DNA of 64,000 nucleotides from Microbacterium tenebrionis (lineage in GTDB: Bacteria; Actinomycetota; Actinomycetes; Actinomycetales; Microbacteriaceae), in NCBI RefSeq assembly GCF_903645325.1, contig NZ_CAHJXQ010000004.1, forward strand, positions 124,001 through 188,000. The letters are read 5' to 3'. The first letter of the stretch is position 1. Each line of letters starts with the position of its first letter. The notes under the pieces are model-generated. The model did not search any database. It was not told the origin of the DNA and saw only the letters and a program-made list of their open reading frames with translations. Shown here piece after piece: positions 36,855 through 45,674 of the stretch. A program made the translations under genes and the position numbers.

Positions 36855-37739
36855 ATGGCAGAGAGCACCGCCGACCCCCGACACGCACATGAGGACGACG
36901 GGTTCCCGGCCCAGACCCAGCGCCAGCCCGGGCAGACCGAGCAGATGCGCCCGGAGCCCGATCACGGCGAGACGAGCTACGTCGGCCACGGCCGGCTCGA
37001 GGGGCGCAAGGCCCTGATCACCGGCGGCGACTCCGGCATCGGTCGCGCCGTCGCCATCGCCTTCGCCCGCGAGGGCGCCGACGTCGCGATCGCGCACATG
37101 GCCGAGGAGCAGGGGGATGCCGATACCACCCTCGAATTCGTACGGGATGCCGGCCGCACCGGGCTCAGCCTCGCCGGCGATCTGCGCGACGAGGGCTTCG
37201 CCACTGAGGCCGTGCACCAGACGCGCGAGGGCCTCGGCGGCCTCGACATCCTTGTGCTCAATGCCGGCTACCAGCACGACATCGACGGGTTCGAGAACCT
37301 GCGCACCGACGAGATGCGCCGGGTGTTCCAGACCAACCTCGAGGGGCTGATCTTCTCAGCACGGGCCGCGTTCCCCGGGCTCGAGGCCGGCGCGAGCATC
37401 ATCGTCACGGCATCCATTCAGTCGTTCAACCCGTCGGCCGGCCTCATCGACTATGCGATGACGAAGGCCGCCCAGGTCGCCTTCGTGCGTGCGCTCGCCG
37501 ACGAGGCAGGGCCTCGCGGCATCCGCGTGAACGCCGTCGCGCCGGGGCCGATCTGGACACCGCTCATCCCGGCGACCGGCTGGGACGACGAGAAGGTCCA
37601 GAACTTCGGCAGCGACACTCCGCTCGGCCGGGCGGGTCAGCCCGCCGAGCTCGCCGGCGCCTACGTCTACCTCGCATCAGGGGAATCGTCTTACACCTCG
37701 GGGACCGTCCTCGCGGTGACCGGGGGGAAATCACTATGA
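36855..37739 (+). CDS. SDR oxidoreductase (YghA-like general-stress type)
   Basis: A 294-aa short-chain dehydrogenase with a polar N-terminal extension (FPAQTQRQPGQTEQMRPEPDHGE) typical of the YghA/YdaD stress group. Cofactor motif GGDSGIGRAVAIAFAREGAD, NAG motif VLNAGYQ, Ser in TASIQS, Tyr-Lys in YAMTKAAQV. GAAGGAG precedes ATG 36855, which excludes the longer upstream frame. Its stop overlaps the next small gene (ATGA). Confidence 0.87.
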   Translation: MAESTADPRHAHEDDGFPAQTQRQPGQTEQMRPEPDHGETSYVGHGRLEGRKALITGGDSGIGRAVAIAFAREGADVAIAHMAEEQGDADTTLEFVRDAGRTGLSLAGDLRDEGFATEAVHQTREGLGGLDILVLNAGYQHDIDGFENLRTDEMRRVFQTNLEGLIFSARAAFPGLEAGASIIVTASIQSFNPSAGLIDYAMTKAAQVAFVRALADEAGPRGIRVNAVAPGPIWTPLIPATGWDDEKVQNFGSDTPLGRAGQPAELAGAYVYLASGESSYTSGTVLAVTGGKSL

Positions 37740-38044
37740 CAATGACAGCACCGGAGCCTCCGCGACCCGCATCGGTCTGGGAGGTCATCCCGATCGCCCG
37801 CACCGCGTGGCGCATCTGCGACAGCGCGCTCACCGAGACCGACGCCTCGCGCCTGGTCGCGTACGTCGACCGCAACGAGACGGGAACCTACGACGTGCTG
37901 TGGCTGCGCAGCCCCTGCCCGACCCGGTCGCGCTACCGCGACCTCGACGAGCTGCTCGCCGATCTGGATGCCGCGGACGCCGCCGGCCCGGTTTCGCGCG
38001 CCACACGGCCGAACAGCATCCCGCACTTCCCGCCGAGGTTGTAA
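37736..38044 (+). CDS. Hypothetical protein coupled to the SDR gene
   Basis: A 102-aa soluble protein with no domain I recognise: PASVWEVIPIARTAWRICDSAL, then VAYVDRNETGTYDVLWLRSP and an Asp/Leu-rich YRDLDELLADLDAADAA. It overlaps the SDR stop by 4 nt, so both are made from one mRNA. Confidence 0.7.
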   Translation: MTMTAPEPPRPASVWEVIPIARTAWRICDSALTETDASRLVAYVDRNETGTYDVLWLRSPCPTRSRYRDLDELLADLDAADAAGPVSRATRPNSIPHFPPRL

Positions 38045-38118
38045 GCGGCTCACCCGAGGATCACGAGCTCCGCACGTCCTCACCGCGGCGGTGAATGGAT
38101 GTGCGGGAGGATGGAGGC

Positions 38119-38451
38119 ATGGCCTCTCCCACCCCGCAGATGCAGCGCAACGCACTGGCCCCCGGGCTCCTCGCCGCGATCGCCCTGTTCCTGTCGCCGC
38201 TGTTCAACGGTGACAACATCGTCGCGACGATCATCTTCTACCTCGTCCCGATCCTCGCGCTGATCGTCGCGTGGTTCGCCTGGCAGGCGCGGCAGTGGTG
38301 GTGGACCATCGTGTTCGTCGCGATCGCGGTGATCTGGAACCCGGTGTTCCCGTTCGGCTTCACCGGCCAGGTGTGGACGGCCGCGCAGTTCGTGGCCGCG
38401 CTGCTGTTCATCGCGGCCGGCATCCTCATCCGGAACGAGCGCGAGGCGTAG
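38119..38451 (+). CDS. Small four-helix membrane protein (DUF6804-like)
   Basis: A 110-aa protein with four hydrophobic helices: PGLLAAIALFLSPLF, ATIIFYLVPILALIVAWFAW, WWWTIVFVAIAVIWNPVFPF and AAQFVAALLFIAAGILI. The WFAWQARQWWW and WNPVFPFGFTGQVW segments fit what I recall as DUF6804 in Microbacteriaceae. ATG 38119 with GGGAGGATGGAGG upstream is chosen over 38095. Function unknown. Confidence 0.72.
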   Translation: MASPTPQMQRNALAPGLLAAIALFLSPLFNGDNIVATIIFYLVPILALIVAWFAWQARQWWWTIVFVAIAVIWNPVFPFGFTGQVWTAAQFVAALLFIAAGILIRNEREA

Positions 38452-38483
38452 CGCCGGAGCGCGGTTGGGCGTAGCGTGCGGGT

Positions 38484-38669
38484 ATGGATGATCGCCTACC
38501 CGACCCCGCAGAAGAGATCCGCCCCGACGAGACGGCGGAGGCCCTCGTGGGCGGCTCCGACGGCGCGCCGGTCGGTGGTGACAAGACGACCGAAGATCAG
38601 CTGGATGCCGACAACGCGGTCGAAGAGGATCAGTTGAAGTCCCTCGACCCCGACGACACTCCCGCCTGA
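38484..38669 (+). CDS. Small acidic hypothetical protein
   Basis: A 61-aa, strongly acidic, low-complexity peptide (DDRLPDPAEEIRPDETAEAL ... EEDQLKSLDPDDTPA) with no hydrophobic segment. It sits between the membrane protein and sufS on the same strand. It is probably disordered. Coding potential is supported by codon bias only. Confidence 0.55.
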   Translation: MDDRLPDPAEEIRPDETAEALVGGSDGAPVGGDKTTEDQLDADNAVEEDQLKSLDPDDTPA

Positions 38670-38723
38670 GCCGGTCGTCTGCGGCGCGACCCCGCGTAGC
38701 CCGGCAGATGAGAAGCTTGAAGG

Positions 38724-40058
38724 ATGAGTTCGACCGCGGCACAGACGGATGCACCCCTGACGGATGCCGAGGTCCTCCGCATCCGCGAGGACTTCCCGAT
38801 CCTGCACACCGAGGTGAACGGGCATCCGCTCGTGTACCTCGACTCCGGGGCGACCTCGCAGCGTCCGATCGCCGTGCTCGACGCCGAACGCGACTTCGCG
38901 ACGACCCTGAACTCCGCCGTGCACCGCGGCGCGCACACCCTCGCCGCCGAGGCGACGGAGGCCTTCGAGGACGCGCGGGGCGCGCTCGCGCGCTTCGTCG
39001 GAGCCGAGGAGGACGAGATCGTCTGGACGTCCAACGCCACCGAGGCGATCAACCTCGTCGCCTACGCCTTCTCGAACGCCTCGGTCGGCCGTGGGGGAGC
39101 GGAAGCCGAGCGCTTCCGGCTCGGCGCGGGCGACGAGATCGTCACGACCGAGATGGAGCACCACGCGAACCTCATCCCGTGGCAGGAGCTCGCCGCCCGC
39201 ACCGGCGCGACGCTGCGGGTCATCCCGCTCGACGATGACGGTGCGCTGCGTCTCGACGAGCTCGAGTCGCACATCACCGAGCGGGCGAAGATCGTCGCGT
39301 TCACCCACGTGTCCAACGTGCTCGGCGTGATCAATCCCGTCGCCGCGCTCGTCGACCGCGCTCGCGCTGTCGGAGCGCTCGTGCTGCTCGACGCGTGCCA
39401 GTCGGCGCCGCACCTGCCGCTGGACGTGAAGCAGCTCGACGTCGACTTCGCGGTGCTGTCCGGTCACAAGATGCTCGGACCCACAGGCATCGGGGCGCTC
39501 TACGGCCGCCGTGAGCTGCTCGCCGCGATGCCGCCGTTCCTCACCGGCGGGTCGATGATCACGACCGTCACGACGACCGAGGCGGAGTACCTGCCGCCGC
39601 CGCAGCGCTTCGAAGCGGGTACGCAACGCGTGTCGCAGGCCGTCGCGCTCGCCGCCGCCGTGCGCTACCTCGACGAGGTCGGGATGCCGCGGATCGCCGC
39701 CCATGAAGAGATCCTCGGTCGCCGGCTCCTCGCCGGGCTCGCCGCGATCGACGGCGTCCGCGTCCTCGGCGCAGGCATCGACCTGCCCCGGGTGGGGCTG
39801 GCCAGCTTCGACATCCCCGGCATCCACTCGCACGACGTCGGCCAGTTCCTCGACGACCGCGGTATCGCCGTGCGCGTCGGGCACCACTGCGCCCAGCCGC
39901 TGCACCGCAGGCTCGGCGTCACGTCGTCCACGAGGGCGAGCACCTACCTCTATTCGACCGAGGCCGAGATCGACGCGTTCCTCGATGGCGTCGCCGCGAC
40001 CATCGACTTCTTCCTCGGCGGCGTCGCCGCCACTCGCGACATCGGAGTGCGCTCATGA
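38724..40058 (+). CDS. sufS: SufS cysteine desulfurase
   Basis: A 444-aa PLP enzyme that takes sulfur from cysteine for Fe-S cluster assembly. PLP Lys is in AVLSGHKMLGPTGIGALYGR, the phosphate-site region in WTSNATEAINLVA, and the active-site loop Cys in RVGHHCAQPLHRRLG. Its C-terminal extension contains two similar motifs (FLDGVAATIDFFLGGVAATRD). It overlaps sufU by 4 nt. The rest of the Suf machinery is not in the window. Confidence 0.95.
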   Translation: MSSTAAQTDAPLTDAEVLRIREDFPILHTEVNGHPLVYLDSGATSQRPIAVLDAERDFATTLNSAVHRGAHTLAAEATEAFEDARGALARFVGAEEDEIVWTSNATEAINLVAYAFSNASVGRGGAEAERFRLGAGDEIVTTEMEHHANLIPWQELAARTGATLRVIPLDDDGALRLDELESHITERAKIVAFTHVSNVLGVINPVAALVDRARAVGALVLLDACQSAPHLPLDVKQLDVDFAVLSGHKMLGPTGIGALYGRRELLAAMPPFLTGGSMITTVTTTEAEYLPPPQRFEAGTQRVSQAVALAAAVRYLDEVGMPRIAAHEEILGRRLLAGLAAIDGVRVLGAGIDLPRVGLASFDIPGIHSHDVGQFLDDRGIAVRVGHHCAQPLHRRLGVTSSTRASTYLYSTEAEIDAFLDGVAATIDFFLGGVAATRDIGVRS

Positions 40059-40498
40059 CCTCCCAGGACCTGCAGAACCTGTATCAGGAGCTCATCCTCG
40101 ACCACTCGCGCACGCCGCACGGCTTCGGGCTGCGCGACGAGGTCGCATCCCAGTCGCACCAGCTCAACCCCACCTGCGGCGACGAGATCACCCTTCAGGT
40201 GCATCCCGCCGGCGACGGCACGATCGAGGCGATCGCATGGGAGGGGCACGGCTGCGCCATCTCGCAGGCCTCGGCCTCGCTGTTCGCCGACCTCGTCGAG
40301 GGCATGACGGTCGCCGAGATCCAGCAGCGCATCGACGTGTTCCGCGAGGCGATGCGCTCGCGCGGAAAGATCGAGCCCGACGAGGAGCTCCTCGGTGATG
40401 CCGCAGCCCTCGGCAGCGTCTCGCGCTACGTCGCCCGGGTGAAGTGCGCGATGCTCGCGTGGGTGGCCGCCGAGGATGCTCTGCGCAAGCTCGACTGA
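40055..40498 (+). CDS. sufU: SufU Fe-S assembly scaffold / sulfurtransferase
   Basis: A 147-aa IscU-like zinc protein that accepts sulfur from SufS. LYQELILDHSRTPHGFG at the N-terminus is family-typical. The zinc/sulfur Cys residues are in NPTCGDEI, EGHGCAISQAS and RVKCAMLAW, with Asp after the first Cys. It is translationally coupled to sufS. Confidence 0.94.
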   Translation: MTSQDLQNLYQELILDHSRTPHGFGLRDEVASQSHQLNPTCGDEITLQVHPAGDGTIEAIAWEGHGCAISQASASLFADLVEGMTVAEIQQRIDVFREAMRSRGKIEPDEELLGDAAALGSVSRYVARVKCAMLAWVAAEDALRKLD

Positions 40499-40534
40499 CG
40501 GAATACCGCCGCACCGACGGCGTTGCATCTCGGC

Positions 40535-41176
40535 ATGACAACACTCGGAATCATCGGTGCAGGACACATCGGCAGCCAGATCGCACGCGCCGCGGTCGCG
40601 ACCGGCTACGACGTCGTGATCGCGAACTCGCGAGGACCGGAGACGCTCGGCGATCTCGTCGCAGAGCTCGGGCCGAAGGCGCGCGCGGCGACGCCCGCCG
40701 AAGCAGGAGAGGCCGGAGATGTCGTCGTCGTGACCGTGCCGCTGCACGCCCTGTCGCAGGTGCCCGTCGAGCCGCTCGCCGGCAAGATCGTGCTCGACAC
40801 CAACAATTACTACTTCGAGCGCGACGGACACATCGACGCCCTCGATGCCGGTGAGACCACGACCTCGCAGATGCTGCAGGAGCACCTGCCGACCTCGAAG
40901 GTCGTGAAGGCCTTCAACCACATCCGCTCCGGCGAGATCACCACCGACGGCGCGCCCGCCGACACGGAGAACCGCCGCGCACTCGCGATCGCCAGCGACT
41001 TCGACGACGCCGCCGCGTTCGCGACGAGGTTCTACGACGAGGTCGGCTTCGACGCCGTCAACGTCGGGCCCCTGACCGAGTCGTGGCGGGTCGAGCGCGA
41101 CCGCCCGGCGTACGTCGTCCGGCAGAACGCCGCCGAGCTCACCGAGAACCTGGCGAAGGCGAACCGCCTGCCCTGA
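40535..41176 (+). CDS. NADP(H)-binding oxidoreductase (F420-dependent NADP reductase-like)
   Basis: A 213-aa Rossmann protein: LGIIGAGHIGSQIARAAVATGYDVVIANSRGPE binds NADP phosphate, followed by DVVVVTVPLHAL and VLDTNNYYFERDG. ATG 40535 is taken over an upstream TTG. Related to the NADPH:F420 oxidoreductase/NAD-binding-2 group. Actual substrate unknown. Confidence 0.82.
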   Translation: MTTLGIIGAGHIGSQIARAAVATGYDVVIANSRGPETLGDLVAELGPKARAATPAEAGEAGDVVVVTVPLHALSQVPVEPLAGKIVLDTNNYYFERDGHIDALDAGETTTSQMLQEHLPTSKVVKAFNHIRSGEITTDGAPADTENRRALAIASDFDDAAAFATRFYDEVGFDAVNVGPLTESWRVERDRPAYVVRQNAAELTENLAKANRLP

Positions 41177-41283
41177 TCGACCACCGCGGCGCTGTCGCGG
41201 CGGCAGAATCTGCGCCGCCGCGGCATCGACGCCGTCATACCACGTTCTGTGCGATTGCCCCGTTGGGTGGCACAATTGCTCGA

Positions 41284-41943
41284 ATGGGGGAGAAATCTGG
41301 GGAATTGGAGTCCGCACGCGTCGCGCGCGTGCTGCGGGATGACATCGTGACGGGGCGCAGGAAACCGGGGTCCAAGCTCGTCGAGCGCGACATCGCCGCG
41401 AGGCTGAACGTCTCGCGGCTTCCCGTCCGGGAAGCCATCCGCGCACTCGTCACCGAGGGGCTCGTCGTCTCGCGTCCACGCACCTATGCCGTCGTCCGCG
41501 AGTACACCCGGGACGACGTCCGCGAATTCGCCGAGGTGCGAGGCCCGCTCGAGACGATGCTCTTCACCTACGCCGCCGAGCGTCATGACGAAGCCGGTCT
41601 CGCAGGACTCCTGCGAGTGCTGGAGCGCGAGGAGCAGGCCGCGCGCGACGGCGATCTTCTCGCGGCGCAGAACGCGGCGGTCGACTTCCACGCCTATATG
41701 ACCGTCCTCGCGCGCAACGCCGTGCTCGTCGAGCTGGTGGGCGTGTTCGGTACGCGCCTGAAGTGGATCTTCGGGCTGTACGAGGAGCCCGACACGATGG
41801 CCGTGTCGCATCGCGAGCTGTACACGGCGATCGCCGCCCGCGACGTGGAGCTGGTGCGCAGCCTCGTGGCTGCCCATCTCGCCGAAGGATTCGTGGCGGC
41901 CGAGCGCCGCTTCGGACTGCCGGACGAGGCATCCGCCGGCTGA
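41284..41943 (+). CDS. GntR-family transcriptional regulator (FadR/FCD subgroup)
   Basis: A 219-aa regulator with winged HTH (LVERDIAARLNVSRLPVREAIRALVTEGLVV) and an all-helical FCD domain (EVRGPLETMLFTYAAERHDEA; DFHAYMTVLARN; SHRELYTAIAARD) with the His residues that usually bind metal plus an organic acid. Possible targets include the convergent SDR at 41957. No operator is evident. Confidence 0.87.
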   Translation: MGEKSGELESARVARVLRDDIVTGRRKPGSKLVERDIAARLNVSRLPVREAIRALVTEGLVVSRPRTYAVVREYTRDDVREFAEVRGPLETMLFTYAAERHDEAGLAGLLRVLEREEQAARDGDLLAAQNAAVDFHAYMTVLARNAVLVELVGVFGTRLKWIFGLYEEPDTMAVSHRELYTAIAARDVELVRSLVAAHLAEGFVAAERRFGLPDEASAG

Positions 41944-41956
41944 GACCGCTCCGGGC

Positions 41957-42793
41957 TCACCGTACCGGCGTCGTCGTGTCGGTGACGTCGCGCAGCTGAC
42001 CGCGCATCGCCCGCCAATAGCCCGAGGGCGCCGCGCGCACGATGAGGTCGATCAGTCGCGCCTCGCGGCCGACCATGGTCCTCGCGCGGCGCATTTCCGT
42101 CGCGCGGATGATCCGCGCCGCGGCATCCGCCGGTTCGGTGTGGTGCATCGCGGCCTGTGCCGACGCCGCACGCGCCGCGACCGCCGGGTCGATCGCGGCG
42201 GCGTACCGGCCGTGCAGGATGATGCCGGTCCGCACGCCCGCCGGATAGACGGCGCCGACCGTGACCGGGCTGTCCTCGAGCTCATGCCGGAGGGCCTCCG
42301 AGAACCCGCGCACGGCGAATTTGCTCATCGCGTACGGGATGCGCCCGGCCGGGGCGGCCAGCGCGTAGACGCTCGCGAGGTGGGTGATGTGCGCGGCCGG
42401 CTGTGCGCGCAGCGCCGGCAGCAGGGCCTTGGTGATCGACACGGTGCCCCACAGGTTGACGTCGAGGAGCCATCGCATCTCCTCCATGGTGAGCTGCTCG
42501 ATGCTGCCGAGCATCGACGACCCCGCGCATGTGATCAGGGCGTTGATGCGCGGATGCGCTGCGATGATCTGCGTCGCGGCATCCGCCACGGCGGTGTCCT
42601 CGCGCAGGTCGACCACGTGCGTCGTGACGCGGCCGGGAAGGCCCGCGGCGAGGGATGCAAGCGCCTCGGCGTCGCGGTCGATCAGTGCGAGATCGACGCG
42701 TGCCGCCGCGAGCAGACGCGCGATCTCTGCGCCCATTCCGCTGGCGGCACCGGTGATCACGGTCGTGTTTCCGGCCAGGGTCAGCCGTCGCAT
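41957..42793 (-). CDS. SDR oxidoreductase
   Basis: A 278-aa short-chain dehydrogenase: ITGAASGMGAEIARLLAAARV (NADP-binding), CAGSSMLG, Ser in LASVYALA, Tyr-Lys in YAMSKFAVRGFSEALRHEL. The C-terminus (MVGREARLIDLIVRAAPSGYW) resembles fatty-acid or retinol-type SDRs. ATG 42793 has GGAGGATGCG upstream; the longer frame is not used. Divergent from the gene at 42920. Confidence 0.87.
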   Translation of the reverse strand: MRRLTLAGNTTVITGAASGMGAEIARLLAAARVDLALIDRDAEALASLAAGLPGRVTTHVVDLREDTAVADAATQIIAAHPRINALITCAGSSMLGSIEQLTMEEMRWLLDVNLWGTVSITKALLPALRAQPAAHITHLASVYALAAPAGRIPYAMSKFAVRGFSEALRHELEDSPVTVGAVYPAGVRTGIILHGRYAAAIDPAVAARAASAQAAMHHTEPADAAARIIRATEMRRARTMVGREARLIDLIVRAAPSGYWRAMRGQLRDVTDTTTPVR

Positions 42794-42919
42794 CGCATCC
42801 TCCTCCAGCACTCGGGTCGTGCTGTTCGCGTCATTGCAGGTGGGGAGAACCTGTCGGTTTCCATTGTGGCCCCAGTCGCGTCGGTTGGTGACGATACGAT
42901 CGGGAGAGAGGAGGCCGAG

Positions 42920-43480
42920 GTGGGAAAGACAGCGGATGCGATCGCCGAAGGGGTCGCGATCGCCACTGCCGCCGCACGGCTCGCCGTGAAGAACCACATT
43001 CTCGTCGGAACGATCGCTCAGGGCGGGGCGTTCGACGCCGAGCAGTACGTCGACGACGCCCGCGAGGCGCTGCTGGCCATGGCCCGCGAATCGGAGCATG
43101 GAGCAGAGGCCATGACGCGCCTGCGCAAGCGCGCCAGGGGACGCTATTCCGACCCGGCCGGAACGCACGACTACCGTGACCGCGATGTGCGCAATCTGCG
43201 CAGGCGCGCCAAGCAGTATGCCGCCGTCGCCGAGCGGCTGACGGCCATGGCTGCCGATTCCGACGCTCTCGGCTCGCTCGTCGAGGCCGCCCGCGAGGCG
43301 GCATGGGCAGACGTGCGCAGCAACCTCGACCGCCGGCTCATCGTCGAGGGCATGCGCCCCGATCAGGACCCGGACTACGACACCATGCGCGAGGCGCGGA
43401 TGCAGGCGCTGCGCCTCGTCGACCTCCAGGCGCTGTCGTCGCAGCAGCGGGCCAAGCGCAAGCGCGAGACGGCGTCCTGA
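42920..43480 (+). CDS. Conserved hypothetical helical protein
   Basis: A 186-aa, Ala/Arg-rich, probably all-helical protein starting at GTG 42920 with GGAGG 6 nt upstream. Blocks include KNHILVGTIAQGGAFDAEQYV, EALLAMARESEHGAEAMTRLRKRARG and LVDLQALSSQQRAKRKRETAS. No enzyme motif is visible. The frame continues upstream to 42140, but that part is antisense to the SDR gene. I do not recognise the family. Confidence 0.72.
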   Translation: MGKTADAIAEGVAIATAAARLAVKNHILVGTIAQGGAFDAEQYVDDAREALLAMARESEHGAEAMTRLRKRARGRYSDPAGTHDYRDRDVRNLRRRAKQYAAVAERLTAMAADSDALGSLVEAAREAAWADVRSNLDRRLIVEGMRPDQDPDYDTMREARMQALRLVDLQALSSQQRAKRKRETAS

Positions 43481-43554
43481 CGCCCGGTTTCGCGTTCGCG
43501 TGCTCCGTCATGTATTCTTGCTGAGGCCCGTTTCGCCGAAACAGGCCGCGAAAT

Positions 43555-43627
43555 GCGCCACTAGCTCAATGGATAGAGCATCTGACTACGGATCAGAAGG
43601 TTAGGGGTTCGAGTCCCTTGTGGCGCA
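43555..43627 (+). tRNA. tRNA-Arg (anticodon ACG)
   Basis: Acceptor GCGCCAC (43555-43561) pairs with GTGGCGC (43620-43626), discriminator A 43627. Anticodon stem TCTGA/TCAGA encloses CTACGGA, giving ACG, which is read as ICG for CGN codons after deamination. CCA is not encoded. A GTTTCG/GAAAC hairpin lies just upstream and a strong terminator just downstream. Confidence 0.96.
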
Positions 43628-43648
43628 CACTGTGTTGAGACAGTAGTC

Positions 43649-43681
43649 GAGCCCCGTCGCGAAAGCGGCGGGGCTCTTTTC
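43649..43681 (+). terminator. Rho-independent terminator after tRNA-Arg
   Basis: GAGCCCCGTCGC (43649-43660), tetraloop GAAA, GCGGCGGGGCTC (43665-43676), then a T-run. This is a 12-bp GC stem (one G-T pair) with a U-tract, a textbook intrinsic terminator for the tRNA transcript. Confidence 0.9.
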
Positions 43682-43719
43682 TTCCCTGCGTTTCGACGTC
43701 GCCAGCGTAGCCTGGAGGA

Positions 43720-45300
43720 GTGACTGCGTACGTCTCGGCCTTCGACCTGTTCTCCATCGGCGTTGGACCGTCCAGTTCCCACACCGTCGGCCCCATGCGC
43801 GCCGCGCTCGACTTCGCACAGCGGCTGCGTGCGGACGGGGCGCTCGCGGATGCCGCCAGGGTCACGTGCACGCTGTACGGGTCGCTGGGCGCCACCGGGA
43901 TCGGGCACGGCACCCCGGATGCCGTCATCGCTGGGCTCCGCGGACTGGCGCCGGAGACCTGCGACCCGGCCGAGGTCCGTTCGGCGTGGTCCGCGTACCC
44001 GGAGGGCGCTCCGCTGCTGCTGGCCGGCGAGCATCCCGTGCCGTTCGTGAAGGACGACATCGAGTTCGCCCCGCGCACGCGACTGCCCGGCCACCCGAAC
44101 GCCATGACGCTACGCCTGCACGACGCCGCCGGCGACGTGATCGCCGAGCACACGTACTATTCGATCGGCGGCGGGTTCATCCGGCGCGACGGCGAGGAGG
44201 CGCAGATCGCCGCCGGGGGATTCCCGCTCGACTACACGGATGCTGCGACGCTGCTCGCGCTGTGCGACGAGCGCGGCATCACGATCGCCGACGTCGCCCG
44301 CGAGAACGAGATGGCGCTGCGCTCCGAGCAGGAGGTCGCGGCCGGTCTCGACGCGATCTGGGATGCTATGGCCGGCTGCGTGGATGCCGGACTCCACACG
44401 GTCGGCGTGCTGCCCGGCATCCTCAAGGTCAAGCGCAGGGCCGGGGCCATCCGCGAGCAGCTGGATGCGATCGAGGCGGACGGCTCGCCCGCGATCCCGG
44501 GGGAGTGGCTGGGCGCGTTCGCGCTCGCCGTGAACGAGGAGACCGCGGCGGGCGGACGGGTCGTCACCGCTCCCACCAACGGCGCCGCCGGCATCCTCCC
44601 CGCCGTCGCGATGTATTGGTGGCGGTTCCTCGCCGACTCCGGGCTCGGCTCCGGTAACGCCGTCACCCCGTACGGCGAACTCGTCGGCAGCGCCCTCCTC
44701 GGCTTCTGCGGGGGCGACGCGCGTGCCCTTGACGGGTCGTTGAGCGCCCTTCGACTCGCTCCGCTCGCTCACGAACCGCTACGTGAGACGAAACGGCTTG
44801 AGCGACCGGAGGGACCCGAAAGCGAACCGTCCCCCGAGCAGATCGCCGAGGCGAACCGGCGCCGCGGAATCCGCCGGTTCCTCCTCACGGCGACCGCGCT
44901 CGGTTCGCTCTTCAAAGCGAACGCGTCGATCTCGGGTGCAGAGGGCGGTTGCCAGGCCGAGGTCGGCTCGGCGTGCGCGATGGCGGCGGGCGGTCTCACG
45001 GCTGTCATGGGCGGCACGAACCGGCAGATCGAGAACGCCGCCGAGATCGCGATGGAGCATCACCTCGGCCTCACCTGCGACCCGATCGGCGGGCTCGTGC
45101 AGATCCCCTGCATCGAGCGCAACGCGATCGCGGCATCCACCGCCGTCACGGCGTCGCGGCTCGCGCTGCGCGGCGACGGCGAGCACTACGTCTCACTGGA
45201 CGCCGTCGTCGAGACGATGCGGCAGACCGGCGCCGACATGTCGACGAAGTACAAGGAGACCAGCGAGGGCGGTCTCGCGGTCAACGTCATCGAGTGCTGA
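43720..45300 (+). CDS. sdaA: L-serine ammonia-lyase (iron-sulfur type) with in-frame repeat insertion
   Basis: Single-chain L-serine dehydratase converting serine to pyruvate and ammonia. It has the beta-domain start [22 protein letters not shown] and SIGGGFI, then the alpha domain with cluster-binding Cys residues in [17 protein letters not shown] and [26 protein letters not shown] 43720 has GGAGGA upstream. At 526 aa it is longer than usual (about 455-470). Most of the excess is a Leu/Arg/Glu-rich stretch at about residues 338-368, encoded by an 84-bp palindromic repeat (44734-44817) that keeps the frame. Activity with this insert is unknown. Confidence 0.9.
   Translation: MTAYVSAFDLFSIGVGPSSSHTVGPMRAALDFAQRLRADGALADAARVTCTLYGSLGATGIGHGTPDAVIAGLRGLAPETCDPAEVRSAWSAYPEGAPLLLAGEHPVPFVKDDIEFAPRTRLPGHPNAMTLRLHDAAGDVIAEHTYYSIGGGFIRRDGEEAQIAAGGFPLDYTDAATLLALCDERGITIADVARENEMALRSEQEVAAGLDAIWDAMAGCVDAGLHTVGVLPGILKVKRRAGAIREQLDAIEADGSPAIPGEWLGAFALAVNEETAAGGRVVTAPTNGAAGILPAVAMYWWRFLADSGLGSGNAVTPYGELVGSALLGFCGGDARALDGSLSALRLAPLAHEPLRETKRLERPEGPESEPSPEQIAEANRRRGIRRFLLTATALGSLFKANASISGAEGGCQAEVGSACAMAAGGLTAVMGGTNRQIENAAEIAMEHHLGLTCDPIGGLVQIPCIERNAIAASTAVTASRLALRGDGEHYVSLDAVVETMRQTGADMSTKYKETSEGGLAVNVIEC
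44734..44817. repeat. 84-bp intergenic-type palindromic repeat inside sdaA
   Basis: The segment begins GGGTCGTTGAGCG and ends GACCGGAGGGACCC. It contains TTCGACTCGCTCCGCTCGCT and the inverted pair CTCACG/CGTGAG around AACCGCTA. Terminal GGGTC and GACCC are complementary. Words such as TGAGCGACCGGAGGGA recur between genes at 48242-48269. Its length is 28 codons exactly, so sdaA stays open. Confidence 0.65.
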
Positions 45301-45334
45301 CCGCGGTGAACTCCGGCGGTCGTAGGCTGTCGGC

Positions 45335-45627
45335 ATGGTGAGCAGACGCGGCAGGGGGCGCCCTCCGGGCGACTCGGATGCCCGCGAACGGATCGCGGCT
45401 GCGACGATGCACGAGTTCGGTGAGCACGGCTACGACGGCGCGACGATGCGCGTCATCGCAGCACTGGCTGCCGCTGAGCTACACGATCGACGCGATCGAC
45501 GCGATCGGCGCCGTCGCGGCGGGCGACGAGGGCTGGGACGTCTACGGGCCGCTGCTCGTCGTGCTCGCCTTCGCCGTCGGGCGCCCTGCTGCTCGCCTCG
45601 CTGACGCGGCGGCGGCGGACGCGATAG
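45335..45627 (+). pseudogene. TetR N-terminus fused by deletion to the C-terminus of a YhgE/Pip-type membrane protein
   Basis: The 5' part encodes a TetR HTH ([27 protein letters not shown]). From about 45463 a different frame encodes WLPLSYTIDAIDAIGAVAAGDEGWDVYGPLLVVLAFAVG, then with one extra G ALLLASLTRRRRTR and TAG at 45625. That resembles the last membrane segment of YhgE/Pip ABC-type permeases, which are often neighbours of TetR genes. An internal deletion probably removed the rest of both genes. Confidence 0.65.
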
Positions 45628-45630
45628 GCG

Positions 45631-45674
45631 GCTTCGACACGTCGCCTCCGGCTCCCCGCTCAGCGCGTCGAAGC
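45631..45674. repeat. Short inverted repeat between the TetR/YhgE scar and hrpB
   Basis: GCTTCGAC (45631-45638) and GTCGAAGC (45667-45674) enclose a CTCCGGCTCCCCGCTCAGC-type core. The word set (TTCGAC, CTCCGG, CTCAGC) is shared with repeats at 44734 and 48242. Lying convergently between + and - strand genes, it could also act as a bidirectional terminator hairpin. Confidence 0.5.

Noticed and set aside
43525..43547. GTTTCG-GAAAC hairpin before tRNA-Arg as a terminator or riboswitch
   Set aside because: Short stem with no T-tract and no riboswitch-like architecture; it may be part of the tRNA promoter or leader.
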